A DNA stretch of 58,899 bases. It comes from Chloroflexota bacterium. GTDB lineage: Bacteria; Chloroflexota; Anaerolineae; Anaerolineales; Villigracilaceae. A program made the translations under genes and the position numbers. The DNA is taken from the NCBI GenBank assembly GCA_013388685.1, contig JACAET010000015.1, forward strand, positions 1-58,899, given 5' to 3'. The notes below the pieces were generated by a model. It made no database searches, had not been told where the DNA came from, and saw nothing but the letters and a program-made list of their open reading frames with translations. Shown piece by piece: positions 16,650 through 24,456 of this stretch; the stretch's first letter is position 1; each line of letters opens with the position of its first letter.

Positions 16650-17909
16650 GTGAACCGCCTTCGAGTCAAACTCATCGAACGTTTTCCCGCGCTGTCTTCG
16701 CGCGACTTCGTCCTGTTCGTCATCGGTCAACTCGTCTCGGTCATCGGCACCTGGGCGCAATCCACCGCCTTGCCCTACCTTGCCTACCGCATCTCGGGAC
16801 GCCCGCTGGACCTGGGATGGATCGGGTTTTCCAATACACTTCCCACCCTGCTATTTGCCCTGCCTGCCGGTGTGCTCGTTGAACGATGGGATAAACGCCG
16901 GACAGTGATTCTTTTTCAAGCCCTCATGTCCCTGCAGGCGTTTGGGCTTGCCTTTCTGGCGTTCACGAACCGAATCGAAATCTGGCACATTGTCGGGCTG
17001 GCATTTTTCTTCGGGTCGGCGGTCTCCATCGAGGTGACGGCGCGTCAATCCATGTTGATCGAACTTGCCGGGCGTGAGGCTTTGCCCAGCGCCATTGCCT
17101 TGCAAACCACAGCCTTCAACACCGGGCGTGTACTGGGTCCAATTCTCGCGGCAGGGTTGATCTCCGCCACCGGCAATGAAGGGAGCGTTTTCCTTGCAAA
17201 CGGACTCAGTTTTTTGTTTGTGATTGCGGGACTGCTCGCCGCCAGAACGCGCTTCAAGGTCGAAAAGAAACCAAATGGTCAAAACGACTTGAAGACCGAA
17301 TTCAAGGAAGGCATTACTTATATTCGGAACAGTGCGGTCACCATGTCGGTCATCCTGTCCGCGGCGCTGGTGGGGTTCTTCGGCATCCCGCTGATCCAAC
17401 AGATTCCCGCCGTGGCGCGCGATGTGCTGAAAACTGCACTGGATACGGAAGCGATCATCGCCACACGCACGAGCAGTCTATATGCCGCCCAGGGCGTGGG
17501 CGCATTGACCGCCGCGTTTCTCGCCGCTTACCTATCATCCACAAACAAACAAAAAATGTTGCTGCTTGGGCAGGCTTCCTTTGTGTTGCCCATCATCGCG
17601 CTGGGGTTCGTCAGGGATGTCAACCTTGCCCTGATCCTGCTGGTCTTTGTGGGCTGGGGCACAGTCACCCAGTTGGTGACAATGAATACGATGATTCAGG
17701 TGGAAGTGCCCGACAGCCTGCGGGGACGCGTGTTCAGCGTATACTTCTGGGCGTTGCAGGGCGTGGCTCCCTTTGGAAGTGTCGTCATCGGCTGGATGGC
17801 ACAGACCTGGAATGTTCCCATCACCATTATTGCGGGAGGAACCGTGTGTTTGATCGGTATTCTGGCAATTCGGCTGACCGTACAAAGCGCATCCCAATCG
17901 GCGGGTTAA
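16650..17909 (+). CDS. MFS transporter (EntS/MFS_3 type)
   Basis: 419 residues, GTG start. About 12 transmembrane helices; FVIGQLVSVIGTWAQSTALPYL and GVLVERWDKRRTVI (the cytoplasmic loop 2-3 motif) are typical of the enterobactin-exporter-like MFS_3 group. LRGRVFSVYFWALQGVAPFG is also characteristic. Probably an efflux pump in the cytoplasmic membrane; substrate unknown. Adjacent to SRAP on the same strand. Confidence 0.88.
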   Translation: MNRLRVKLIERFPALSSRDFVLFVIGQLVSVIGTWAQSTALPYLAYRISGRPLDLGWIGFSNTLPTLLFALPAGVLVERWDKRRTVILFQALMSLQAFGLAFLAFTNRIEIWHIVGLAFFFGSAVSIEVTARQSMLIELAGREALPSAIALQTTAFNTGRVLGPILAAGLISATGNEGSVFLANGLSFLFVIAGLLAARTRFKVEKKPNGQNDLKTEFKEGITYIRNSAVTMSVILSAALVGFFGIPLIQQIPAVARDVLKTALDTEAIIATRTSSLYAAQGVGALTAAFLAAYLSSTNKQKMLLLGQASFVLPIIALGFVRDVNLALILLVFVGWGTVTQLVTMNTMIQVEVPDSLRGRVFSVYFWALQGVAPFGSVVIGWMAQTWNVPITIIAGGTVCLIGILAIRLTVQSASQSAG

Positions 17910-17936
17910 TGGCAGGTTAGCGTAAGGACAGGCAGA

Positions 17937-17966
17937 TTGACGCCTGTTTTTCACACATGTTATGAT
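17937..17966 (+). promoter_or_regulatory. sigma70-type promoter for LysM-M23 gene
   Basis: -35 TTGACG (17937-17942), 18-nt spacer, -10 TATGAT (17961-17966). The expected start of transcription at about 17973 argues against the ATGs at 17962 and 17965 as translation starts. Confidence 0.65.
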
Positions 17967-17988
17967 GATTCGTGGAGATCATAGTCCG

Positions 17989-19125
17989 ATGAGCGAAGAT
18001 CATAATCGCGGCGTTTTAACAAGATTTTTCGAATTTTTTGTTCAATTGGGTCTGGGAGAGATCATGCTACGAACCGGCACCGCCATCTTGTCGGCGGTAT
18101 TGCTGGCGGTGGCGGTATGGCTGATTCGTTCATCCACTGTAGCGGCAGTGTCGGAGAAGGAATCCATCGCGCAGGTAACCGCGCCAACGATCGGGGCGGC
18201 AGGAGGCGGCGCGCCGATGGTGGAGGTTGTTGACCCGTTTGGCGGCGTCCCGCGCCTTGCACAGGAACATACCATCATCCCGTCCCGCCCCCGACAAGAG
18301 GTCATCAAATACACGGTGCTGGAGGGCGATTCGGTCTTTGGCATTGCAGAGAAGTTCGGCTTGAAGCCGGAAACGATACTTTGGGGCAATTATTACGTAC
18401 TTCTGGACAATCCCCATGCCTTGCAACCCGGGCAGGAGTTGAACATTCTGCCCGTCAATGGGACCTATCACGAGTGGCAACAAGGGGAGGGCTTAAACGG
18501 CGTTGCAAAATATTACGGGGTGAATCCGGAGGATATCATCAATTACCCCGCCAACCATTTGGACATGGCAACGATTGGCGATCTCGCCAATCCCAATATC
18601 AAACCGGGAACCTGGCTGATCATTCCAAACGGCAGACGGGACTTTATCTCATGGAGCGCGCCGTTGGGCGTGACGCGTGAAAATCCCGCTTCGGCGCGCG
18701 TTCTCGGCGAGGGTGCGTGCGATCCCGTCAACGGTGGGGCGGTCGGTTTCGGCACGTTCATCTGGCCCGCCAACAGGCATTATCTTTCGGGCTACGATTT
18801 TTCGCCGGATACCAATCACTGGGGCATTGACATTGACGGCGAACTGGGAGAGCCGGTGTATGCGACCGACGCGGGCGTGATCGTCTACGCCGGCTGGAAT
18901 AATTACGGCTACGGCAACATGATCATGGTGGATCACGGCGGCGGGTTTCAATCGCTGTATGCGCATTTGAGCGCCATCAATGTCGTTTGCGGTCAGTCGG
19001 TCGGACAGGGCGAGTATATTGGCGCTATCGGTTCCACCGGTCGTTCGAGCGGTCCCCATCTGCATTTCGAGATTCGCACGACGTCCGCCTTTGTCAACCC
19101 GTGGAACGTTTTGCCTGCGCCGTAG
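17989..19125 (+). CDS. LysM-M23 cell-wall endopeptidase, membrane anchored
   Basis: 378 residues from ATG 17989, chosen because the promoter overlaps the earlier ATGs. One transmembrane helix near residues 25-42. Two LysM peptidoglycan-binding repeats follow (KYTVLEGDSVFGIAEKFGL and EWQQGEGLNGVAKYYGV). The C-terminal M23 (LytM) domain carries HWGIDID and GPHLHFE, the HxxxD and HxH zinc ligands, so it should be catalytically active against peptide cross-links. It acts outside the membrane in wall remodelling. The next feature is a tRNA 69 nt downstream with its own promoter. Confidence 0.92.
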   Translation: MSEDHNRGVLTRFFEFFVQLGLGEIMLRTGTAILSAVLLAVAVWLIRSSTVAAVSEKESIAQVTAPTIGAAGGGAPMVEVVDPFGGVPRLAQEHTIIPSRPRQEVIKYTVLEGDSVFGIAEKFGLKPETILWGNYYVLLDNPHALQPGQELNILPVNGTYHEWQQGEGLNGVAKYYGVNPEDIINYPANHLDMATIGDLANPNIKPGTWLIIPNGRRDFISWSAPLGVTRENPASARVLGEGACDPVNGGAVGFGTFIWPANRHYLSGYDFSPDTNHWGIDIDGELGEPVYATDAGVIVYAGWNNYGYGNMIMVDHGGGFQSLYAHLSAINVVCGQSVGQGEYIGAIGSTGRSSGPHLHFEIRTTSAFVNPWNVLPAP

Positions 19126-19154
19126 AAGTTCTGCCAGGCTTCATAAATTTTCAC

Positions 19155-19183
19155 TTGCAGAACGGGTTTATCTCGGCTATAAT
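19155..19183 (+). promoter_or_regulatory. promoter of tRNA-Val
   Basis: -35 TTGCAG (19155-19160), exact 17-nt spacer, consensus -10 TATAAT (19178-19183), 11 nt before the tRNA 5' end. Confidence 0.85.
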
Positions 19184-19194
19184 CCGCGTCGCTT

Positions 19195-19268
19195 GGGCGC
19201 ATAGCTCAGTTGGTTAGAGCGCTACTATCACACAGTAGAGGTCCGGGGTTCGAGTCCCTGTGCGCCCA
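19195..19268 (+). tRNA. tRNA-Val (anticodon CAC)
   Basis: 74 nt full cloverleaf: acceptor GGGCGCA/TGCGCCC, D-stem GCTC/GAGC, anticodon stem CTACT/AGTAG with loop ATCACAC (CAC), T-loop TTCGAGT, discriminator A. CCA is not encoded. Confidence 0.95.
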
Positions 19269-19285
19269 CTACGAACAAGAGAAGG

Positions 19286-19323
19286 AAATCAGCCGGTTGC
19301 ATGTAGTGGACCGGCTGATTTTT
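19286..19323 (+). terminator. terminator after tRNA-Val
   Basis: AAATCAGCCGGT ... ACCGGCTGATTTTT: 12-bp stem with a T run on the plus strand. On the minus strand the same hairpin could end transcription from other genes only weakly. Confidence 0.85.
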
Positions 19324-19352
19324 GATGTATTCTTCGTGAATCCCCGTTGTGT

Positions 19353-20943
19353 TTACTGCGCTTTCAGCGCGGCCAATTCGATCTTCAGGGTTTCCATCAG
19401 TGCCCGATATTGCGGATCACCCGCAAGGTTATTCAACTCGAACGGGTCGTTCTTCAGGTCGTACAATTCCGTTTCCCCCGACGAATACTCCACGTATTTC
19501 CACTCGCTTGTTCGCACCGCAAAAAATTCGGGGATTCTCGCCCCTATCCCTTCTTCAGTAGTCCAATGTTCTATGAGAATACTTTCCCGCCACGGCGCGT
19601 TCGATTCGGATAACAACGGGAGGAGGCTCATCCCGTCCACGCTGGCAGGCACGACCGCGCCTGCCAAGTCCAGAACTGTTGGCGCCAGATCGATGTTGGC
19701 AACGATGCGCGGGTCGGTCCGCGCGGAAAACATGCCCGGCGCATATACGATGAAAGGGGTGCGTATGCATTCCTCGTACGGACAGTTTTTCGAAAGCCAG
19801 AGTCCATGGTTACCGACGGCAATGCTGTTGTCCGTCATGAAAATGATGATCGTATTTCGGGCGAGTCCTGTTTTGTCGAGCGCGTTCAGGATCGAGGCAA
19901 TCCCATCGTCCACGGAAAGAAGCGAGCGCAGGATCTGTTTATAGGCAATATCAGCGTCCTCGGCGGTAATTTCGCTGAACTTTTGCAAATATTCCGGCTT
20001 GTCGTTCATGTCGTCCTCCAGAAAATTTGGCGGACGGTAGGGCGGAGGGACAGGCAAAGACGAATTCGCCCGGAATTGTTCATGATGACGGTCTGCCCAT
20101 TTATAGGGTGAGTGCGGACTGTAGTAACCAACAAATAGAAAGAAGGGTATATCCCGGTTCGCCGCGATAAAGTCAATGGATTGTTGTGTGACGAAATCCG
20201 TGCCGAACAGGGCATTCTCCTGCGTATACTCAACAATCAAGCCCGTTTTCGGACACACTGTAATTTTGGTAGAACGAATCCGACCCGGTATCGTCATCGG
20301 CAAGGTTCCTTCCCCAGAATGCGCCCCATTCCGTCCATCCGGGAGGAACGTATCCGACCGGGTTCAAGCCATCGTAGTCACTCAGATATTTGCCGAAATA
20401 GCCGGTACTGTACCCTGCCGCTTGCATCCAGGTGCCAATGGTGGCATCGTCAACAAATATTGTGGCGCCGCCCCGGGGCGCGCTATTGGTATACACCTTG
20501 TGATTATGGGCGTATTCACCGGTCAGTATGCTCGAACGGCTGGGACAACATAAAGGCGTTGTAATGAACGCATTTTCGAAATTCACACCGTCTTTCATCA
20601 GGATATCCCGCACCGTGGGCATAAATTGAACAGTCTCATACGGCTGGTCGTCGGTCAGGATAAAGATGATATTTGGGCGCGGGTCATTGAGACGATCCTG
20701 TCCCACGGTTCCTTCAACCCGGGGTTCGAAAATGGTCGGAGCGTATGCGGCTGGCATGACCATCGGCTCAGGCGTGGATTCAGCCCCACAAGCCGCAAGA
20801 AGTAAAATCAACACCAGGCAGGCAACAGGAATTATGAGACCTCTTGCACAAGTGCGTCAGAGGGCGCGCATGACGCCTTCGCTCAAGAGACGTTCTCTAA
20901 CGTCGGCTGGCTTATACAAGATGTCTATTTGTCTTTTTTTCAT
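19353..20943 (-). pseudogene. sulfatase lipoprotein, interrupted by repeat and frameshifted
   Basis: Alkaline-phosphatase-superfamily sulfatase in two frames. The N-terminal part has RPNIIFILTDDQ (metal site) and LCCPSRSSILTG, whose first Cys is the formylglycine site; the C-terminal part (from about 20270 down to 19353) has FFLFVGYYSPHSPYKW, IIFMTDNSIAVGNHGLW and LYDLKNDPFELNNL. The two join only through a one-base shift near 20242-20247 (SENG|LIVEY). The true start is probably ATG 20943 (AAGGA 7 nt upstream, MKKRQI), but an 88-bp repeat element lies right after codon 6 and brings a stop. Removing it restores MKKRQIIPVACLVLILLLA then ACG, a normal lipoprotein signal. A GTG at 20814 could still start a truncated product. 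Confidence 0.82.
20838..20925. repeat. palindromic element, copy 2, inside sulfatase signal peptide
   Basis: 88 bp. Left end GACCTCTTGCACAAG (20838-20852), right end CTTATACAAGATGTC (20911-20925): inverted with three mismatches in 15. Internal hairpin GACGTT-CTCT-AACGTC at 20889-20904. An ATA triplet flanks it on both sides (20926-20928 and 20833-20835 read on the minus strand), a possible 3-bp target duplication. Confidence 0.78.
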
Positions 20944-21041
20944 CACACAGTCCTTAAGTGGTCGGCGATTTCCAGATGGGGCACGACGCGCCCAAAAGGC
21001 ATACCCGCCCGGGCAACAAGGTTTGCGAGGGCTTTACCGGA

Positions 21042-21806
21042 TCAGGTTCCCACCACGATGCCGCCGTCCACACGCAGGGTTTCGCCAGTGATGAAGGACG
21101 CCTCATCGGACGCGAGGAACAGATAGGCATTGGCAATGTCGCGCGGTTCGCCCATACGCCCCAGCGGGATGCGGGCTTTCATGCTCTCGATGATCTTTTC
21201 TGGCATGGAGGCGAGGATCTCGGTGGAGGTAAAACCCGGGGCAATCGCGTTGACTCGAATGCCATACCGGCCAAGTTCACGCGCCCAGACCTTCGTCATG
21301 CCGACGATGCCCGCCTTGGAGGCGACATAATTCGTCTGCCCGAAGTTGCCGTCCAATCCAACGATGGAGGTGGCATTGAGAATGACGCCGCCTCCCTGCC
21401 GGATCATGTGGGGCGCGACCGCCTGCGTACAATTGAACACACCTTTGAGATTGACCGAAATCACAAGATCAAAATCCGCCTCGGACATTTGACCAACAAG
21501 CAGTCCGTCCTTGACCTTGACCAGTTGCCCATCGCGCAGGATTCCGGCGTTGTTGATCAACACGTCAATTCGCCCATATCGAGCGATTGTCTCCTCCACC
21601 CATTTTTGGACTTCTTCACGATTCGCCACATTGACCTTGTAGAATGACGCCTCCGTTCCGAGCAGTTTGACCGTATCCTGCCCAGCCGCTTCGTTCACAT
21701 CACAAACGACAACCTTCGCCCCCTCTTCTGCAAACCGCAAAGCGGTGGCTTTTCCAATCCCCGCCGCGCCGCCGGTGACGAGCACCACTTTATCTTTCAT
21801 GCGCAT
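21042..21806 (-). CDS. fabG: SDR-family 3-oxoacyl-ACP reductase (FabG-like)
   Basis: 254 residues from ATG 21806 (GGAGG 9 nt upstream; ATG 21800 is an alternative). Rossmann glycine motif TGGAAGIG, NNAG in strand 4, catalytic Ser in NATSIVG and YxxxK in YVASKAG; C-terminal FITGETLRVDGG is typical of FabG. NAD(P)H-dependent reduction of 3-oxoacyl thioesters, or of another ketone. No fatty-acid synthesis genes lie nearby, so the acyl-ACP role is not certain. The leader (21857-21895) can fold: CGAGTC/GACTCG and GTCTTG/CAAGAC arms. Confidence 0.88.
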   Translation of the reverse strand: MRMKDKVVLVTGGAAGIGKATALRFAEEGAKVVVCDVNEAAGQDTVKLLGTEASFYKVNVANREEVQKWVEETIARYGRIDVLINNAGILRDGQLVKVKDGLLVGQMSEADFDLVISVNLKGVFNCTQAVAPHMIRQGGGVILNATSIVGLDGNFGQTNYVASKAGIVGMTKVWARELGRYGIRVNAIAPGFTSTEILASMPEKIIESMKARIPLGRMGEPRDIANAYLFLASDEASFITGETLRVDGGIVVGT

Positions 21807-22002
21807 GAGTATTTTCCTCCATCAAAAGGTTTTTTTAGCCTGATCGAATAACCGATCGAGTCGCAAAGTCTTGTCGAATGCAAGACGATGACTCGGCTGT
21901 CACGTCCACAATGTACCATACATTCCATTGTTTTGACCACCTCAGCACAGATGCGCCCGATTCGCCGAACGTCCCCTGTAATGGCAGTGCGTTCATTCAA
22001 TC

Positions 22003-22030
22003 AAAAAACGCCCCATGCCATGAGGCGTTT
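22003..22030 (-). terminator. terminator after tRNA-Ser
   Basis: On the minus strand AAAACGCC ... GGGCGTTTTTT forms a stem directly behind the tRNA-Ser 3' end, followed by a T run. Confidence 0.8.
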
Positions 22031-22034
22031 TGAG

Positions 22035-22121
22035 CGGAGAGGGCGGGATTTGAACCCGCGTTCCCTTTCGGGAAACACGCTCTCCAGGCGTGCGCGCTAA
22101 ACCGGGCTACGCGACCTCTCC
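22035..22121 (-). tRNA. tRNA-Ser (anticodon GGA)
   Basis: 87 nt with the long variable arm of class II tRNAs: acceptor GGAGAGG/CCTCTCC, anticodon stem CACGC/GCGTG with GGA in the loop CTGGAGA, variable hairpin TTTCCCGAAAGGGAA, T-loop TTCAAAT, discriminator G. CCA is not encoded. Confidence 0.94.
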
Positions 22122-22135
22122 AAAGAGCGACGGGC

Positions 22136-22141
22136 ATTATA
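22136..22141 (-). promoter_or_regulatory. -10 box of tRNA-Ser promoter
   Basis: TATAAT on the minus strand with an extended TGG before it, 14 nt upstream of the tRNA 5' end. The -35 is weak. Confidence 0.6.
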
Positions 22142-22154
22142 CCAGAAATTAAAA

Positions 22155-22187
22155 GCATGCCAGCGCGTGCGGCTGGCATGCTTTTTT
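22155..22187. terminator. terminator, bidirectional
   Basis: GCATGCCAGC-loop-GCTGGCATGC, a perfect 10-bp stem, with T6 on the plus side and TTTT on the minus side. On the minus strand it closes the cytochrome c lipoprotein operon before the tRNA-Ser promoter. Confidence 0.85.
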
Positions 22188-22288
22188 GTCTTGTTTGGAG
22201 GGCTGTTATGTAATCGGTCGTATGGTTTTAGAAATCCATTGGCACAGTCGGCGTTCTCTTGCGCGCCGAATGATTTTCGACCGACTAC

Positions 22289-22786
22289 TTAGTTGTCCAA
22301 TGCGCCTTCGTTGATCCATGTAATGATCAGTTGCACTTGCGGAGGCGTCAATTTCGGTCCACGCTTGGGCATTTCCTGGCTGACCACCATTTCGACCATC
22401 AAACTGCCGTCTGCATTTCCCGGGATGACGACAAAACCGTTATCCGAGCCAGCCATAAGTTCCGCATAGGATTTGAAACTCAAACCTTCCTCAAGCCTGT
22501 CGCCGCCGTGACAGTTCAGGCACCGGCTTTTCAGGATTGGCATAATATCTTTGGCAAAACTGACAGTGGTAGAGACGGCCGGTTCAGCCGTGGCGGTTGC
22601 CGGTTCCTGCGTGGGGGGGGCGGTCGGCAGGACGGCTGTGTCGGTGGCGGCGGGGAGGGAGGCGGTGGCTTGGGTGGTGGGAGCAGATTTCTCGGTCAGG
22701 GGTGAGGCGGGGGGTTCTGTCGGTTGAGTCCCGCAGGCGGTGAGGAGTCCTGCGATGAGGATGATGATGAGCAGTTTTGTTTTCAT
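22289..22786 (-). CDS. cytochrome c-type lipoprotein
   Basis: 165 residues from ATG 22786. Lipoprotein signal MKTKLLIIILIAGLLTACG, Thr/Pro/Ala linker to about residue 70, then a small haem domain with CLNCHGG (CxxCH) and a likely distal Met in QEMPKRGPKLTP. The layout matches the planctomycete-type cytochrome c (PSCyt1-like) domain: FAKDIMPILKSRCLNCHG ... QVQLIITWINEGA. Membrane-tethered electron carrier outside the cell. The upstream gene is 13 nt away on the same strand. A G8 run at about 22613-22620 encodes part of the linker and is a site where length errors or phase variation could occur. Confidence 0.85.
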   Translation of the reverse strand: MKTKLLIIILIAGLLTACGTQPTEPPASPLTEKSAPTTQATASLPAATDTAVLPTAPPTQEPATATAEPAVSTTVSFAKDIMPILKSRCLNCHGGDRLEEGLSFKSYAELMAGSDNGFVVIPGNADGSLMVEMVVSQEMPKRGPKLTPPQVQLIITWINEGALDN

Positions 22787-22799
22787 GAAGGGGGTTCTC

Positions 22800-23237
22800 C
22801 TAGAAACCATAGAGGATGACGCCGCCCAGGAAGGCAAGGACAAGCGCGATGGCAAAACTCAATCCGTAGGCGCCGGCGTAGAGCAGGCGGTTGCTTTTTT
22901 GGAAGAGATCGGGGTTGCGGTAGCGGAAAAGACTAATCCCTGCGGTAAGGAGGAAGAGCAAAATTGCCAGGATGATTTTTGCGCCAGCGTTGGGTGCGTC
23001 ACCGACGTAGTTTTTGAGGTTGTCCATATAGCCGGTGACGCCTGCGGCGATCGTGCTGACGGCGGCAAGCGCGATGTTGGCAAAGGCGGCTCCTTCGAGC
23101 GCGGCACTGTTTCGCCACCAGGCGAGCAGGATGAACAGAAATGCGGCGCCGGTCAGCGCAATGGGGAAGTGGACAAACATGGGGTGGGTGGGATGTACCT
23201 CTGTAAGTGCAATGATCAGCCTGTTGAGAAAGTCCAT
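22800..23237 (-). CDS. DUF2231 membrane protein
   Basis: 145 residues, four transmembrane helices. The N-terminal THPMFVHFPIALTGAAF is the DUF2231 signature (HPxxVHFPIAL), with His residues suited to haem or metal binding. DUF2231 proteins often sit beside cytochromes and are proposed membrane redox components. Here it is immediately upstream of the cytochrome c lipoprotein, which supports a joint electron-transfer role (inference). AAGGAGAG precedes the ATG. Confidence 0.85.
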   Translation of the reverse strand: MDFLNRLIIALTEVHPTHPMFVHFPIALTGAAFLFILLAWWRNSAALEGAAFANIALAAVSTIAAGVTGYMDNLKNYVGDAPNAGAKIILAILLFLLTAGISLFRYRNPDLFQKSNRLLYAGAYGLSFAIALVLAFLGGVILYGF

Positions 23238-23254
23238 GATTCTCTCCTTATAAT

Positions 23255-23283
23255 CACAAGACCCTTGGCGGCAGGGTCTTGTG
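23255..23283. terminator. strong hairpin between 23321 gene and DUF2231 gene
   Basis: CACAAGACCC ... GGGTCTTGTG, perfect 10-bp stem with a 9-nt loop, no T run on the minus strand. It may reduce read-through from the upstream gene rather than end it, or stabilise an mRNA end. Confidence 0.55.
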
Positions 23284-23320
23284 CGGTTTTAGATTTTAGA
23301 TGTGGTAAAGGGGTGAATTT

Positions 23321-23704
23321 TTACAGGTCTGTTTTGGCGGCAGGGGATTCGCTGTTTGTCTGACGGGTGATGCGCCATCCGCTTTGGGTGAACAACCAGT
23401 ATACGAACCAGATGATGAGGGCGAGGACGGCAATGTTCCACAGGAAGCGGAAGGGGGTGAAGAAGCTGAAGCCGAATCCACCGCCTCCCATCATGGGGGC
23501 GTGGTAGGGCTGTCTCCACATGCCGAAGTCTCGGCGGAAGCCGGGCATGTTCGGGTTCATGCGGTCGGGGCGAGCGAAGAAGGGGGCGTTGCCGTTGGCT
23601 GCGGCGCCTTGAACGTAGCCGATGCGGTAGCCTGCAAAGCCAACGCCTGCCAGCGCGCCGACGATCACGATTACAGCCAGGATGGTGAGCAATACTTTTT
23701 TCAT
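23321..23704 (-). CDS. small membrane protein, Gly/Met/Pro-rich loop
   Basis: 127 residues from ATG 23704 (AAGGAG upstream). Helix 1 near residues 4-25, a loop rich in Pro, Met, Arg and Gly (PDRMNPNMPGFRRDFGMW, PMMGGGGFG), helix 2 near residues 85-105 (IAVLALIIWFVYWLF). Family not recognised. The Met- and His-containing loop could bind metal, but this is speculation. First gene of the leftward group, divergent from the DUF4405 gene and under the same 236-nt control region. Confidence 0.65.
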   Translation of the reverse strand: MKKVLLTILAVIVIVGALAGVGFAGYRIGYVQGAAANGNAPFFARPDRMNPNMPGFRRDFGMWRQPYHAPMMGGGGFGFSFFTPFRFLWNIAVLALIIWFVYWLFTQSGWRITRQTNSESPAAKTDL

Positions 23705-23846
23705 AACAGACTCCTTGTTTTCATAACGGTTGTTCCAAAGTAAATGTTGGGGTGCTTGCACAGATACTTTATCATTCGGTTGTCAGCGCTCTGTGTGAAA
23801 AGTGTGGGGAATGTATGGCGATTGGGTGAGAATAAAATTAATGCTT

Positions 23847-23878
23847 TCTTCGCAATATCTTCACAATTTAGACGCAAT
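23847..23878 (+). promoter_or_regulatory. candidate OmpR-type operator, three direct repeats
   Basis: TCTTCGCAAT (23847), TCTTCACAAT (23858) and TAGACGCAAT (23869) lie exactly 11 bp apart, the spacing expected for OmpR/PhoB-family dimers. ATCTTCACAATT (23857-23868) recurs exactly upstream of the response regulator gene at 27057-27068. It lies between the divergent genes starting at 23704 and 23941. Confidence 0.6.
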
Positions 23879-23940
23879 TTCGCCACCATCATGTTTGCGC
23901 TGTGGTTAAAATCCGCCGAAATATTCAATCGGGAGTTTCT

Positions 23941-24456
23941 ATGTCTGAATTACAGTCTTCGTCCAAAAATTTGACCCGCATCAAACTCACTGTTGACCTG
24001 GTTATTTTTTTCGCCTTTCTTATCGCTATGGACCCGCGCTCGAGCGGCATTGCTGTGCATGAGTGGCTGGCGACCGCAGCGCTTGCGGCGCTTATCGTCC
24101 ATTTGCTGTTGAGTTGGGATTGGATTGTGCAGATTTCCCGCCGTTTCCTTGGCAGGGTGAATTTGCAAACCCGTATCAACTATATTCTCAACTGGCTGTT
24201 GTTCATTGATGGCTCGGTCATGATGCTTTCGGGGTTCATGATCTCGGAAGCGGTATTTCCGACGCTGGGCATTGAACTGCCGCGCAATTTTGCCTGGCGC
24301 GAGCTGCATGATATGACCGCTAATCTGTTTTTGCTGCTGCTTGGCTTGCATACGGCTTTGCATTGGGGCTGGGTGGTGGACACCTTTAAGCGATATATCT
24401 TCAAGCCGCTGGGCAGGCTGGTTTCCTTCCGCCGCAGAAAGGATGTGACGGCATGA
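23941..24456 (+). CDS. DUF4405 cytochrome b-like membrane protein
   Basis: 171 residues from ATG 23941. Four transmembrane helices with paired His residues in AVHEWLATAALAALIVHLLL and WRELHDMTANLFLLL then GLHTALHW, the bis-His arrangement of b-type cytochromes. DUF4405 proteins are related to the membrane cytochrome b of Ni-Fe hydrogenases and formate dehydrogenases. Likely haem protein in the cytoplasmic membrane. The stop overlaps the next ATG by 4 nt. Control probably by the two-component system at 24853-26914 through the repeats at 23847-23878. Confidence 0.82.
   Translation: MSELQSSSKNLTRIKLTVDLVIFFAFLIAMDPRSSGIAVHEWLATAALAALIVHLLLSWDWIVQISRRFLGRVNLQTRINYILNWLLFIDGSVMMLSGFMISEAVFPTLGIELPRNFAWRELHDMTANLFLLLLGLHTALHWGWVVDTFKRYIFKPLGRLVSFRRRKDVTA

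Noticed and set aside
15960..17909. SRAP-MFS pair as a DNA-damage operon
   Set aside because: No SOS box-like sequence was seen before them, and the exporter has no known link to SRAP; adjacency alone is not enough.
19210..19944. Long plus-strand open frame across the sulfatase and tRNA-Val
   Set aside because: It starts inside the tRNA gene and is antisense to clear sulfatase motifs.
20230..20303. Programmed frameshifting or selenocysteine at the sulfatase break
   Set aside because: No slippery heptamer, no clear downstream stem, and the upstream part is already broken by the repeat insertion, so decay is simpler.
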